Positions 10,238 through 19,585 of a DNA stretch of 64,000 nt are shown piece by piece. A program made the translations under genes and the position numbers. A model generated the notes under the pieces. It was given only the letters and a program-made list of their open reading frames with translations, ran no database searches and was not told the DNA's origin. Position 1 is the stretch's first letter. Each line of letters starts with the position of its first letter. Source of the stretch: Solanum dulcamara (taxonomy: Eukaryota > Streptophyta > Magnoliopsida > Solanales > Solanaceae); assembly GCF_947179165.1 (NCBI RefSeq), contig NC_077247.1, positions 44,622,935 through 44,686,934 of the forward strand, written 5' to 3'.

Positions 10238-10454
10238 TATTTTCATCAGGGGGAGCAAAATACGCGCTGTACTCTTTTTCCCTTAGTCAAGGTTTTGTCC
10301 CACTGGGTTTTCCTGATAAGGTTTTTAATGAGGCAGCACTCAAGGCGTATTATCAGATATGTGTACTCTTTTTCCTTCATTAGGCTTTTTCCCACTGGGT
10401 TTTTCCTAATAAGGTTTTAACGAGGCACATTTCTCGTGGACATCCAAGGGGGAG
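10238..10454 (+). other. copia 3' noncoding repeats and polypurine tracts
   Basis: Between the pol stop and the 3' LTR lie two diverged copies (about 10270-10350 and 10360-10435) of a ~90-bp unit with the shared blocks TGTACTCTTTTTCC, CCCACTGGGTTTT and AAGGTTTTAAxGAGGCA. The purine tract GGGGGAG at 10448-10454 touches the LTR and should prime plus-strand DNA. A second tract, GGGGGAG at 10249-10255, lies just after the pol stop. The decayed copy at 1-1259 carries three units. Confidence 0.8.
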
Positions 10455-10747
10455 TATTATCAACCAAGTAATATCAACCAAGTAAAATGGTTGTCCACTT
10501 AAAATGGTGGATAGTCCATTTACTTTTTAAGTGGGTAAAATGCCCATTAATATTTTCCTCCACTTGTAAATATGGCTATAAATATAGCCTTAAACTTCAA
10601 TGTAAAAACACACAAACACATAAAAGAAAGAATTACTATTACTCTCTCTATATTACTACTCTCTCTATTAATACTTTCTATATACATATTCTCTTGTTCT
10701 TCTTCCTTTATAAATTGTCAAGTTAGTTAATTTATAACACGTTATCA
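10455..10747 (+). repeat. 3' LTR of copia element
   Basis: 293 bp, identical to the 5' LTR except C at 10678 for T at 4910, read by eye. It follows the purine tract directly and is followed by CTAAT, the right copy of the target duplication. It provides the polyadenylation region of the element RNA. Confidence 0.95.
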
Positions 10748-10752
10748 CTAAT
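10748..10752. repeat. Target-site duplication, right (ctaat)
   Basis: Exact copy of 4682-4686 immediately after the 3' LTR. It fixes the element borders to the base. Confidence 0.93.
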
Positions 10753-12134
10753 ATGCATTTGTTTATCCATTCTACGTCTCTCTCTATTCTATTACAAAGC
10801 TACATACCCCTTTGCCATATTGTTGGAAGTATTTTTTTCTTCCTTTTTAATCCTTTTTTCCCTTTTGGGTAATAGTGTGTATCAACATTTTGCAGTAAAA
10901 TATTTTTCTTCATACTTTAATTTTAGTTTTTGTGATAAGTGTTGAATATTAATATATCCCATTACAATTTAGTACTTTTTTTTAATAGTTGTACATCACA
11001 TTAAGAAAAATAGTTACTTCATATTTTATTCTGGTAAAGACTCTTCCTCACCGGCAAAATCGTTACAATTTGGCGATAGATAGACTATCAGAGTTAGTGG
11101 CGGAGCAAGAATTTTCACTAAGGGTTTTCAAAATATGAAGTAAACACACGAATAAGTCAAATGGGGTTCAACATCAACTATGTATTTATAAAAAATAATT
11201 TTAATCATATACAAACGATGTAATTTTCTACCTAAAGAGTTCATTCGAACCCCTCAGTGTTACTTGGCTCAGCCCCTATATTCAGAGTTTAAAGCGATTG
11301 ATGCCAAAATAAATTCATAGGTAAATATATCTTACTGAATATCTAGTGCAGATTTTCTTTGTTTACAATTCAAGGAATGAAAGCTTTGAACATATAAAAA
11401 TGTCCTCAATCAGGAGGTCCAAAACATCAAACATATATCAACCTACATAGTAACTTAAAAATTGAAACTAAATAAATATAGAGATGCCTATCAAACACTA
11501 ACTTTTTTCTTAAAGGAAAATTCCTTCGGTGAATATGATGATCTGCAACTCTTGGATAGCCGACGATGAAACTCTAACTGTTAGATACACTAAAAAAACA
11601 TGATTGTTTAAGTGGTTAAGAGGAAGATACTATCTGGAAAAATATGAAAGAGTGATCGACCGATTAAGAAACGCCAAAAAAGGAAGATCTTGAAAACTAA
11701 CAAAATTATTTGTTGTAGTATGTCTTGGTCAACACCATTAATCAAGTGCAAAGGTGCTTTGATTTTGTTGCCAAGGTTCAACATTCTATCCGTAGTTGCA
11801 ATAGTTGCTGCAAAAAAAAGGGGAAAACTCATCCAAAACTATCAATAGACTGATTGTGAAGTATATGTGAAGCCTTGGCTTAGTTGGATTTGGTGTCAGT
11901 GGTTGATACTCAAATTTGAGCCATGTTTATCATACCGATATCCTTTTGTAGTGAATTTATTATTGAAAAATTATGGATAAATAGAATAGAACCCTAAACA
12001 TGTTCTGACTAATATCTTGAGTAAACCAACTATAGAAGTCTAAATCTTGCGTAAAAATATGCAGAATGAATATTAAGTAAAGTCTTCCTTTGCAAACATA
12101 ATGCTACATACATTACTATTCAAAGCAGTGTGGC
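10753..12134. other. Intergenic, no gene seen
   Basis: Continuation of the AT-rich intergenic DNA on the far side of the copia element. Apart from the MITE-like repeat at 11096-11278 I see no coding frame, RNA gene or recognisable element. Confidence 0.5.
11096..11278. mobile_element. MITE-like repeat with GTGGCGGAGC ends
   Basis: Starts AGTGGCGGAGCAAG and ends CTTGGCTCAGCCCCTA, an imperfect inverted pair, with an inner TTCACTAAGGG block and a matching TTCGAACCCC near the right end. I know this general pattern (gtggcggagc ... gctccgcccc) as a common Solanaceae repeat. About 183 bp, no coding capacity. Class is uncertain and the target duplication is not clear. Confidence 0.55.
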
Positions 12135-13021
12135 TAAGGGTGGCAAAATCAAATTCAACCCGTCCAATCTCCTCAATTTGTTTAAGTTTGGGCGAGTTAT
12201 TAACCCGTCATTTATCAGCTCAACCCATTAAAAATTGAGTTGATAGAAATTTTATCAAAATGTTTTTTTTAAAAACTTAAACGGTAACAGGTTTTATTTG
12301 GTGTACAAAATAAAGAGAGAACATAAATATTTGATGTACAAAACCTATTTTGGCGGCAGATAATGCCGGTATTAGGGTTCTAATCTTCAGTGTCATTGTT
12401 GGATTCAACTTCAACCAAGCCAGAGTCAGAGAGAAGAAAAAGTTTTTTTTATTATTGGGAATTATTGTGGGTTTTGAATAGCAATGTTTGGACTTTGAAC
12501 TTAAATGGTAACAGTTTGTTTTCTTAAGTATATTAAAATATTTAAAAATGAGGATTTTAATTTATCAAAGCCTAGGACTAAGGAGATTATAGACAAATTC
12601 TTAGTGCGCCGCTTAAAATGTAATGAAACAACCTCAATTTTATTCAAATGCATATGCCTATGGTTTTATTACATCTTATGAAGTTTTTCTTTCAAAAGCT
12701 AACTATTTGTCGTATTGGGTTTGAGTGTCGCAAATGTATTTGGAGGATGATCTGGGGTGGTATCATTGTGTAGTGGATTTGATCTTGAAGGATTGGAAAG
12801 TTTTTAATTCTATTATAGATTGAAAAAATCTCTCTGACTTTTAACGATTTGGTTGAAATGTTCTCAATTATGATAGCTGCAACTTCTACTCAAGTATTGA
12901 GAAGGAAAAGAACAATAATGGACACAAAAAGATGAAAGTTACTTATGATGAAACTGTAAATAATAGGATTTTGCTTTTCATGTGTTCATTATTGTTATGC
13001 TTCATTTTTTATATAGTCCAT

Positions 13022-13249
13022 ATTTGATTTAACTTATTTTAAACAACTTATGAGTTAAAAGAAATAAGTTGGGATAGTCCAACTTATTTTTTTGGGGGCT
13101 TATAAGCAGTTTTGAGTTTATAAGCTGCTTTAGTTAAGCTTAGCTAAACAGACCCTAAGCACAAAATAACTTTAAATTGATCAATCAAACACTCAAAAAA
13201 GCTAAAAATATAGCTTATCAACAACTTATAAGCCAATTCAAACGGGCTC
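13022..13249 (-). mobile_element. Truncated MITE, GAGCCCGTTTG family
   Basis: On the minus strand it begins GAGCCCGTTTGAATTGGC and continues with CTTATAAGTTG, GAGTGTTTG and CTTATAAGC blocks. The same series is seen at 21187-21346. The second inverted end is missing or degenerate, so the copy is broken. The family ends match the complete element at 42359-42739, which has a 3-bp TTA duplication as expected of PIF/Harbinger MITEs. Confidence 0.6.
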
Positions 13250-13419
13250 TCAATAGAATAAATTGGCATAGATTTTCTTAACAAAAAAGTATCAAATATG
13301 GTGAGTTACCTTAGTAAAAAGATTTATGTTATCTCAAATCACAATTACCATGTTAATGTATATATTTGATAAACAATTGATTAAATCTATACTAAGCTTT
13401 TTCATTATATTTTCTATAT

Positions 13420-13464
13420 GTTAATCTATATCTATATCTATATCTATATTTATATTTATATTTA
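13420..13464. repeat. (TATCTA)n-like microsatellite
   Basis: Consecutive CTATAT/TTATAT hexamers. Simple sequence repeat with no other feature. Confidence 0.85.
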
Positions 13465-14183
13465 GTTTACCTTAAAAGTATGAACTTCCAACTTGAAAAT
13501 GTTAAATTACTACAATATCCCCAATTAAAAATATCCGATTTAGTATATCTTCTATATTTGATATTTATATTTTTATTTATTACTTATATTAAAAGCAGGT
13601 TCACATTGAAGGATTGTTTGTTTGCTTTTTAGAAAATTGTGACTTTTTCGAGGAGATTTGACTTTTTCAAAAAGTTGTAACTTTTTTGAAGGATTGTGAA
13701 TTTTCTATAAGGCACAATAAGCACATATTCATACTATCATCAGTTAAAAATAAATAAAGGGGTTTCGTCTCATTTTTAAACTATAATTTTTTTAAGTTTT
13801 CTGTTTTTCTTCTTCTTAAAAAACCTCAACTATAATTTGTAGTCGTTGAATGAGCTCGAAATTCAGAGGAATTTGACGTATCAAATAGGTTGGTGAACAG
13901 ATTGTAGCAATCATATTCTTTAAGCAAACAAGGCTGCAAGGAGCATCAAATGGGCGGGTTGAGTTAAAATTGAAGATATTAAAATTAGTTGAAATAGAAA
14001 TCGGGTTGGGTCATGACCCGCTCAAATTTACTTGGGATAAATACACAAAATGGACTCTTTAAATAAATTATTTACCACCCCATACCCCACTCCTAAATAA
14101 TTATATTTTGTATCCATTTGGCCCAAACTAATTACCCTTGTACCCCCTTTAGTCTAGGTCCGATTCGCGTTTATGATACCTTC

Positions 14184-14186
<3 letters not shown>

Positions 14187-14219
<33 letters not shown>
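14187..14219. repeat. (AT)n microsatellite
   Basis: About 16 AT dinucleotides. Likely length-polymorphic. Confidence 0.95.
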
Positions 14220-14220
<1 letters not shown>

Positions 14221-14416
14221 TATGATAGTACCATTCAGTATTTGTGCAATTTTCTCTAAATATTTGATTCTTTAATGATATCATAACATATGCAATATTA
14301 TTATGGTGTTATTGAGGATTTTAAAAGTGTCTCATTAAAGATTTTTAATATAATGACAATATATGAATATACTGTGATAGTATCACTCATGTAATATCGA
14401 ATGATTTAATACCATC

Positions 14417-14419
<3 letters not shown>

Positions 14420-14454
<35 letters not shown>
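14420..14454. repeat. (AT)n microsatellite
   Basis: About 17 AT dinucleotides inside the ATGGTATC motif cluster. Confidence 0.95.
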
Positions 14455-14457
<3 letters not shown>

Positions 14458-15029
14458 TATGATGGTATCATTCAATATTTGTGATGGTATTATGTTAGTA
14501 TACGATATATACTTGAAGGACTGCTCATTGGTGAATGATACCATGCTATTATATATGATATTATGTGATGACATCATTGACATTCACATACTGCGATGGT
14601 ATCATACATGATTTGAGGAGTGTTACTGATTATATGAATCAATCATTAATGATACCATGCCAGTATATGATGGTATCATAGAGATGTTGTTAAACATTGA
14701 AGTAGACATCAATGATACCATGACAATATATAGATATAATGTGGTGATATCATTATGGGCTAAAGAAAACTTCAATGATGTCATGTCAGTATAATGATAC
14801 TGCAATGGTATCTTGGTCACGAGTCTCATACTTTGGAGCGTATGAATTATAAAGGGGTATTTGTCTGTAACTATTTTGCTTTTATGGGGCATGGGCTTAA
14901 TTTTTCCTAATTTACTTTAGTATAACTTACATAAATCATATAGTGTAAGAAGCAAATTACATCTTATCCCCACCCTTTTTCAATTTACAAAAATCCCCTA
15001 AAATATGAGTCATCCGGATACATCCCAAT

Positions 15030-16440
15030 ATGCGTGATACATAACAATTGATACATTAATTAGCTGCTCTGTTACGATTAAAAAGGAAACAAATCATAAG
15101 CATTAATATGAAATCCACAAATCAACACAAATCACGTTGATGTCAATCTCTCCCAAGTCATAACAATTTCAAACAATTCAAATTTCAAATTTTCTTCTCT
15201 CACATCTCATCCAAATCTTTCTAGATTCAAAAAAAAATGGAAAAATTATCCGGTACATGATGAATGTATATATTTTGTTGAGACATTTAAGAATATGGGA
15301 AAGCGATGTGAGTTATGAACGATACAAAAGTGATGGAATAGTTGTTGGACAAACTACGGATTCACCCAAATTGTAAAAAATTCTTTCAAAATCATTGAGA
15401 ATTGTAGAGATACATCATGAATATCTCAATTTTTTTTTTTATTCATGAATCTGGAAAAACGAGGTGAGTTATGAACGATACAACACATGTATTATACTGT
15501 GTAGTAGATTTTTTTATTTATAATGTTGAGATAAATACATAAACCATGATACATTGTTGTTTCGATATTGTATACATCAGTTTGTCCATAAAGTGTTTGA
15601 TTTTAGGTCTATACATTACTGAGTTGTAGTTATTAGGTATCAGATACAGGCTCTGTAACCTTTATGAATATATCATGTCCAAAGATTTTTTAGATTTGTG
15701 TTTTCGATCTGGATATATAAGACTTGATATATTACTATTCCTAACATCAGTCGTAAATTACTAAGTAGTGTAATACTACCAAATACATTAGAGAAGTAAA
15801 GATTATCCATATTGTATTTTCTTTTAGATATGACTGTTATCGTGTGGTCATTATTAAGTATCAAATACACGTATTGTTACCAACGAATGGGTAAGTAACA
15901 ATAATTTGTATGAACGTATCATGGCTAGTAATATGTATCGGATACATGTAATACAGAGTACCTATTAATATGAAATATTGTAGTTAATATGTACAATTAC
16001 ATTGTAGTGAATATGTATTAGATACATGGCATGCTAAGGACCGTGCAATAGAAATGATAAGGGGTGCTAAGGACCACCACTGGAATTTCACTGATGTATG
16101 TGTGTGCATAATACACAGAGATGCAGTCAAAAGTTCAATATGTTTATGTATCAAATACATTATATACTTGGAGATTGGTTCATTTAAAATTGGTACACTT
16201 AATGTATCACTAAGAGTATGATGTATCAGGTGCATCATATTTTGTATCAGATGAAATAATTTTAAAAATTCATTCATGATGAAATTTATAACTTGATAAA
16301 ATGCATTTGATATATATTTTTTGATAATTATGTATCAGCTTAATATGAATTTAACATTAAAGAAACAACAGATTGTACAAACAAAATTAGGATTTATATG
16401 TATCTAACAATGCAGAATCGGGATACATTCGAACCAATGA
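15030..16440. repeat. Cluster of TGTATC / GATACA dyad motifs
   Basis: The dyad TGTATCxGATACA and its halves recur at irregular spacing over 1.4 kb (for example near 15030, 15640, 15848, 15935, 16012, 16145, 16216, 16245, 16328 and 16425). Spacing and context vary, so this is not a simple tandem satellite. The block ends directly at the captured RPL8 fragment. Similar TGTATTA-rich DNA occurs at 61840-62090. Confidence 0.55.
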
Positions 16441-16600
16441 ATCACTAGAGCATCTAGCGTAAAACCACGGTCACCAACTTTATGCTCAATGTTACAAACT
16501 ATAGCACCTTCAGGTATAGATCTAAGTGCAAGCATATTACCAATCATAAGATTAGTTTTTTTCCCAAAATAAATAAACTGACCTATACATCCCTTCTATA
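16441..16600 (-). pseudogene. Captured fragment of ribosomal protein L8 (uL2)
   Basis: On the minus strand 16583 to 16464 reads as about 40 residues matching the central part of plant cytosolic 60S ribosomal protein L8: [28 protein letters not shown] and KVGDRG follow one another in register. An upstream EGMY block (16588-16600) is offset by a small deletion. A one-codon-scale deletion after GDRG shifts the frame, after which ARCSSD (to 16441) matches again in the new frame. Only ~160 bp of the gene is present, with no start, no rest of the protein and frame breaks on both sides, so it is not functional. It is surrounded by repeat DNA, which suggests capture by a mobile element or retro-copying. 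Confidence 0.8.
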
Positions 16601-17367
16601 TCAACCAACAATTCCTTCTAATGCTATCAGAATTTTGAATATGACAAATTAAAAAAAAAATAGAACACAAAGATGAATTGTAAGTTGGAGAAGAAGAAAA
16701 ACTAACTATGGAATAAGTTGAAATTGATTGACTGGAGAGAGAACCAATTTGAAATTCAAAATAGCAATTGTTGTTATTAAGGGAGTGAAAATAGGAAGAG
16801 GTTGGAGAAGAGAAAACATGAATTTGGGAGTTGTGGAGTAATGTATCCGGATGATTTGTGTTTTGGAGGGAAAAGAGGGATCTTTGAAATATTTTGGAAT
16901 GGTAGGAAATAATAGAAAATATGATAAATAAAGATGTGTAGATAGGTAATTTTTCCTTCACTTTATGCTCAAATGGGTTGGACTTCAATGGGCTAACAAC
17001 CGGGTTGGGCTATGACCTGCCTAATTTGACCCACTTAATTTCAATAAGTCTAACATATTGTTATTATATTTTATATTCACAATTTGAATTCCAACTCAAG
17101 AAAATAAATAAGTTACAAATGGATAGATAAATCCTAAAAGATATAAAATAAATAATAATTCATACATTCAATATGAGAACACACATTACACCAATGCAAA
17201 TAAAGAGTCTTAAAACGGATTGAAATTGGATATTAAATTCAGCTCAATTGAAGATTCTTTTAAAATGGGTTAAGCCTTGAATGATTTGAAATTGACCCAA
17301 TTCAAATTATCTTGAGCTCAACCCATAAAATTTTAGGCGGAATTTGGGATCATTTTGACACCCCTAA

Positions 17368-17775
17368 CTGCGAGCATGGTTAAAAATATTGGCAAATGTG
17401 AAGATGATGAGGTGCTATTTAATTTCATGTATTCGAAAGTTGAACATCATAGGTATGATTCATGAGTTCAAGTTCAACTCAAACGGTGGTTTCTGTCTAT
17501 TTATCCACTCTCTATACCAATCCAATGATATTAGAAGAAGGTACTAAACCCCAAAAAAAAAAAAAATCTCCCCAAATTAAGATTTTACCTTCAAAATATA
17601 AGGATATTCTCACATTCATAATTTGAAAATAATTTTTAGACGTTAGTGCATTGCGATGATAATAAACATCAGTCCAATGGGTTAATCATTCATCAATTCG
17701 CACATGTATTTTTCTCCTACGATTTTCATCATATACATACTTCAATATTATTTATATCATTTTAAAATATTAATA
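17368..17775. other. Intergenic, no gene seen
   Basis: AT-rich DNA between the hAT-like right end and a Stowaway-like MITE, with a poly(A) tract near 17552. No frame or RNA gene recognised. Confidence 0.5.
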
Positions 17776-17990
17776 CTTCCTACGTTTTAAAAAGAATGAT
17801 CTAGTTTGATTTGACTCGGAGTTTAAGAAAATAAAAAAGATTTTTCAATCTTGTGGTCCTAAATTAAAGTTATGTCAAATATATCAAAAAGCTCTTTAAG
17901 TTTGTGGTCTTAAACATGTCATGTGAAAAGCTAAAACTAAAGTGTTGTCCAAAAAGGAAAATAGGGCATTCTTTTTTAAACGGTATACTA
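17776..17990. mobile_element. Stowaway-like MITE, degenerate
   Basis: Left end CTTCCTACGTTTTAAAAAG follows TA. The inner text (AATGATCTAGTTTGA, CTTGTGGTC, AAACATGTCATGTG) and the right end TTTTTTAAACGGTA match the common plant CTCCCTCCGTTT Stowaway type. About 215 bp, no coding capacity. The right end is worn. Confidence 0.7.
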
Positions 17991-17997
17991 CAGTATG

Positions 17998-18260
17998 TAA
18001 TATACATGCAAAGCACATGTTTATTACTTGCATTACTTTCTGTACTTTGATTGCTCTATCTTGCTTTTCCATATCGCTTTGAACTCCTTATTCTTATGAC
18101 ATCTGACTTCCTTCTTTCTTTCTTATCTGATTTTACTGAGCCAAGGATCTTTCGGAAACAGCCGTCCTACCTTGGTAGGAGTCAGGTCTGCGTACACTCT
18201 ACCCTTTCCAGACCCACGTTGTGGAATTTCACTGGGTCGTCATCGTCGTCGTTGTATAAT
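17998..18260 (+). mobile_element. TS-like SINE/Solanaceae repeat, 3' part
   Basis: Contains the blocks TCTTTCGGAAACAGCC, GGTCTGCGTACACTCTACC, CCAGACCCACGTTGTGG and a GTCGTCGTTG tail, a degenerate (TTG)n. These are hallmark 3' blocks of TS-type SINE-related repeats in Solanaceae. The upstream part (TTGATTGCTCTAT, CATCTGACTTCC) often accompanies them. It ends about 170 bp upstream of the TATA box of AG peptide gene 2. Confidence 0.72.
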
Positions 18261-18429
18261 AACAAGTGGGAAGATCCAGTTTGCTTAGTCCAGGCTGTAT
18301 CTAGAAAGTAATATTACTGATAGTATTGTTTTTTTATCCTGACAACCCATCAACCTCAAAAATATTTTGTTCTTAATATTCTCGAATAAAATAGCTGGAG
18401 AATTATTGCTTTCTTCCCATAAACTTTTC

Positions 18430-18437
18430 CTATAAAG
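18430..18437 (+). promoter_or_regulatory. TATA box of AG peptide gene 2
   Basis: CTATAAAG 132-139 bp upstream of the ATG at 18569, followed by a pyrimidine-rich leader (TTCTCTTTCTCTTTTC) typical of plant 5' UTRs. Confidence 0.6.
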
Positions 18438-18568
18438 CCATGTCCTATTGTCCTTTCAATACACACTTAAGACAGTCATTTAATCAATCTTTGTACTCAT
18501 CTCAAAGAGTTCTCTTTCTCTTTTCTGTTATTTTTACTTAGAATCTTGAAGAAAACAAGAAGAGAAAA

Positions 18569-18769
18569 ATGGAGGGTATCAAGAAGTTGGCTGTTTTCAC
18601 CATTTGCATGATGATGCTAGTGGCTTTTGGGAATGTTGGAGGAGCAATGGCTGCTGGAGAAGAATCACCTGCACCTTCACCTTCACCTTCAATGGAGAGT
18701 GCTTCCATTACTTTGTTTGTCCCTGTTATAATGGCTGCCTTTGCTTCTCTGGCTGCTTTCTTCTTCTAA
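18569..18769 (+). CDS. Arabinogalactan peptide (AG peptide), copy 2
   Basis: 66 residues, single exon, same design as the gene at 2057-2245: start MEGIKKLAVFTI, hydrophobic signal with the shared motif VAFGNVG, cleavage after about residue 29 (MAA), mature peptide GEESPAPSPSPSMES with alternating Pro for arabinogalactan attachment, and a C-terminal hydrophobic GPI signal ending AAFFF. Expected product: a GPI-anchored glycopeptide of about 15 residues on the cell surface. The shared signal and GPI tails show common descent with copy 1, which lies on the other strand 16 kb away. SINE 3' ends flank it on both sides. Confidence 0.9.
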   Translation: MEGIKKLAVFTICMMMLVAFGNVGGAMAAGEESPAPSPSPSMESASITLFVPVIMAAFASLAAFFF

Positions 18770-18863
18770 TCAAACTTTTTTCTACTCATTTTCAATTTTT
18801 GTAATTTGTTACTTTCTACTTTGTTGAGATTTATTCATCTTATAAGACGATCTTATTTTTGAT

Positions 18864-18975
18864 ACGTAGATCTTTCAGTAATAGTCTTTCTACCTTCACA
18901 AGATAGGGGTAAGGTCTCCGTACACACCACCCTCTCCAAACTCCACTTGTGGAATTGTAGTTGTTGTTGTTGGAT
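18864..18975 (+). mobile_element. TS-like SINE 3' fragment
   Basis: Shares with 18138-18258 the blocks ATCTTTC, TTTCTACCTTCACAAG, GGGTAAGGTCTCCGTACAC, CTCCACTTGTGGAATT and the tail GTTGTTGTTGTTGG. Same orientation as the upstream fragment. It begins about 95 bp after the AG peptide stop codon and may lie in its 3' UTR. Confidence 0.75.
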
Positions 18976-19585
18976 GTTTGGTGATCATCATGAAAAAATA
19001 AATTAAGAAATGGCATTCATAGCTTTGAAAAAAAAACGCTAGTTGTAGGTTTTTTTTCTAAAAGATGAGGCAGCAAAAAGGGATTAAAATGATTCTCAAG
19101 AGATTGAAATGATTTTCAATTGCTTTCAATAATTCTATTAAGCATTGAATGGCTTTAAATAGCCAACATAAAACACATAATCTGCATAATTTGAAATTTA
19201 AAACAACCTAAAATATCTCAAAAACTCAAACAAACTTAACTAAAATCCAAAATTCAAATTTATCTTAAACTAAACAACTTATTTTGCTAAAAACTACTGC
19301 AGTAACTAAAAGCAAATTCAACACTAGTTCTATTACCAAAAGTTCCTGGCGACCAAAATAGCAAGCAAACATAAACATGCGCACTATTGAAAAGTGGAAA
19401 TTTCTAGAAATAATACTAATTGCAATTCTTTAGTGCAAGAACTTATTCCCAGGGAACGTAGGTGACCATTTACGGACCTTTTACCCAGTTCAGATCACAA
19501 CAGCATCATCATTTACACAAGATAAAATGTTGCATATGGTATATATCAAAGAAACATTGTAGTGGACGAAATAAAAGTTCCATGC
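18976..19585. other. Intergenic between convergent genes
   Basis: About 600 bp separating the plus-strand AG peptide gene from the minus-strand reductase. Should hold both 3' UTRs. No gene or element recognised. Confidence 0.5.

Larger units (their letters stand above)
4687..10747 (+). mobile_element. Ty1-copia LTR retrotransposon, near-intact
   Basis: A complete 6061-bp element: two 293-bp LTRs, primer binding site, gag and pol frames without internal stops, a purine tract before the 3' LTR and a 5-bp target duplication (ctaat). Domain order is protease, integrase, reverse transcriptase, RNase H, which defines Ty1-copia rather than gypsy. By eye the two LTRs differ at one base only (T at 4910, C at 10678), so insertion was recent. 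Gag and pol are separated by 612 bp of AT-rich DNA, so it may not make a Gag-Pol fusion in the usual way. Lineage within copia was not determined. It sits between the two AG peptide genes and does not interrupt any gene I can see. Confidence 0.97.
14160..14830. repeat. Cluster of degenerate GATACCAT/ATGGTATC motifs
   Basis: Within 670 bp the block (A)TGATACCAT or its complement ATGGTATCAT recurs many times (for example near 14170, 14230, 14463, 14485, 14537, 14595, 14650, 14670, 14713, 14806), at irregular spacing, with both orientations interleaved. Two (AT)n runs (14187-14219 and 14420-14454) lie in it. No reading frame of note. It is neither a regular satellite nor a CRISPR array: units vary and there are no uniform spacers. 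Confidence 0.6.
12135..17367. mobile_element. hAT-like ends bounding a 5.2-kb composite region
   Basis: The left end TAAGGGTGGCAAAATCAAATTC and the inverted right end (reading inward TTAGGGGTGTCAAAATGATC) resemble each other and the TAGGGGTGTCAAA ends common to plant hAT elements. Subterminal blocks rich in CAACCCG/GGGTTG occur at 12160-12240, 13946-14025, 16967-17040 and 17255-17335, so two or more such elements may be nested. There is no transposase frame. I could not find a convincing 8-bp target duplication, so a single transposed unit is not proven. Contents are listed separately: a truncated MITE, microsatellites, two degenerate motif clusters and an RPL8 fragment. Confidence 0.45.

Noticed and set aside
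14160..16440. CRISPR-like array or origin from repeated short motifs
   Set aside because: Units vary, are in both orientations and lack uniform spacers; the host is a plant nuclear genome.
16596..16988. 130-codon minus frame ending IRRNCWLI, with a faint echo of KRNCWP in ribosomal L8
   Set aside because: The match is five residues, lies out of order relative to the L8 fragment at 16441-16600, and the rest is Ser/Phe-rich low complexity.
18051..18311. 86-codon plus frame upstream of AG peptide gene 2
   Set aside because: It runs through the TS-like SINE repeat; no protein homology and ends in repeat text.
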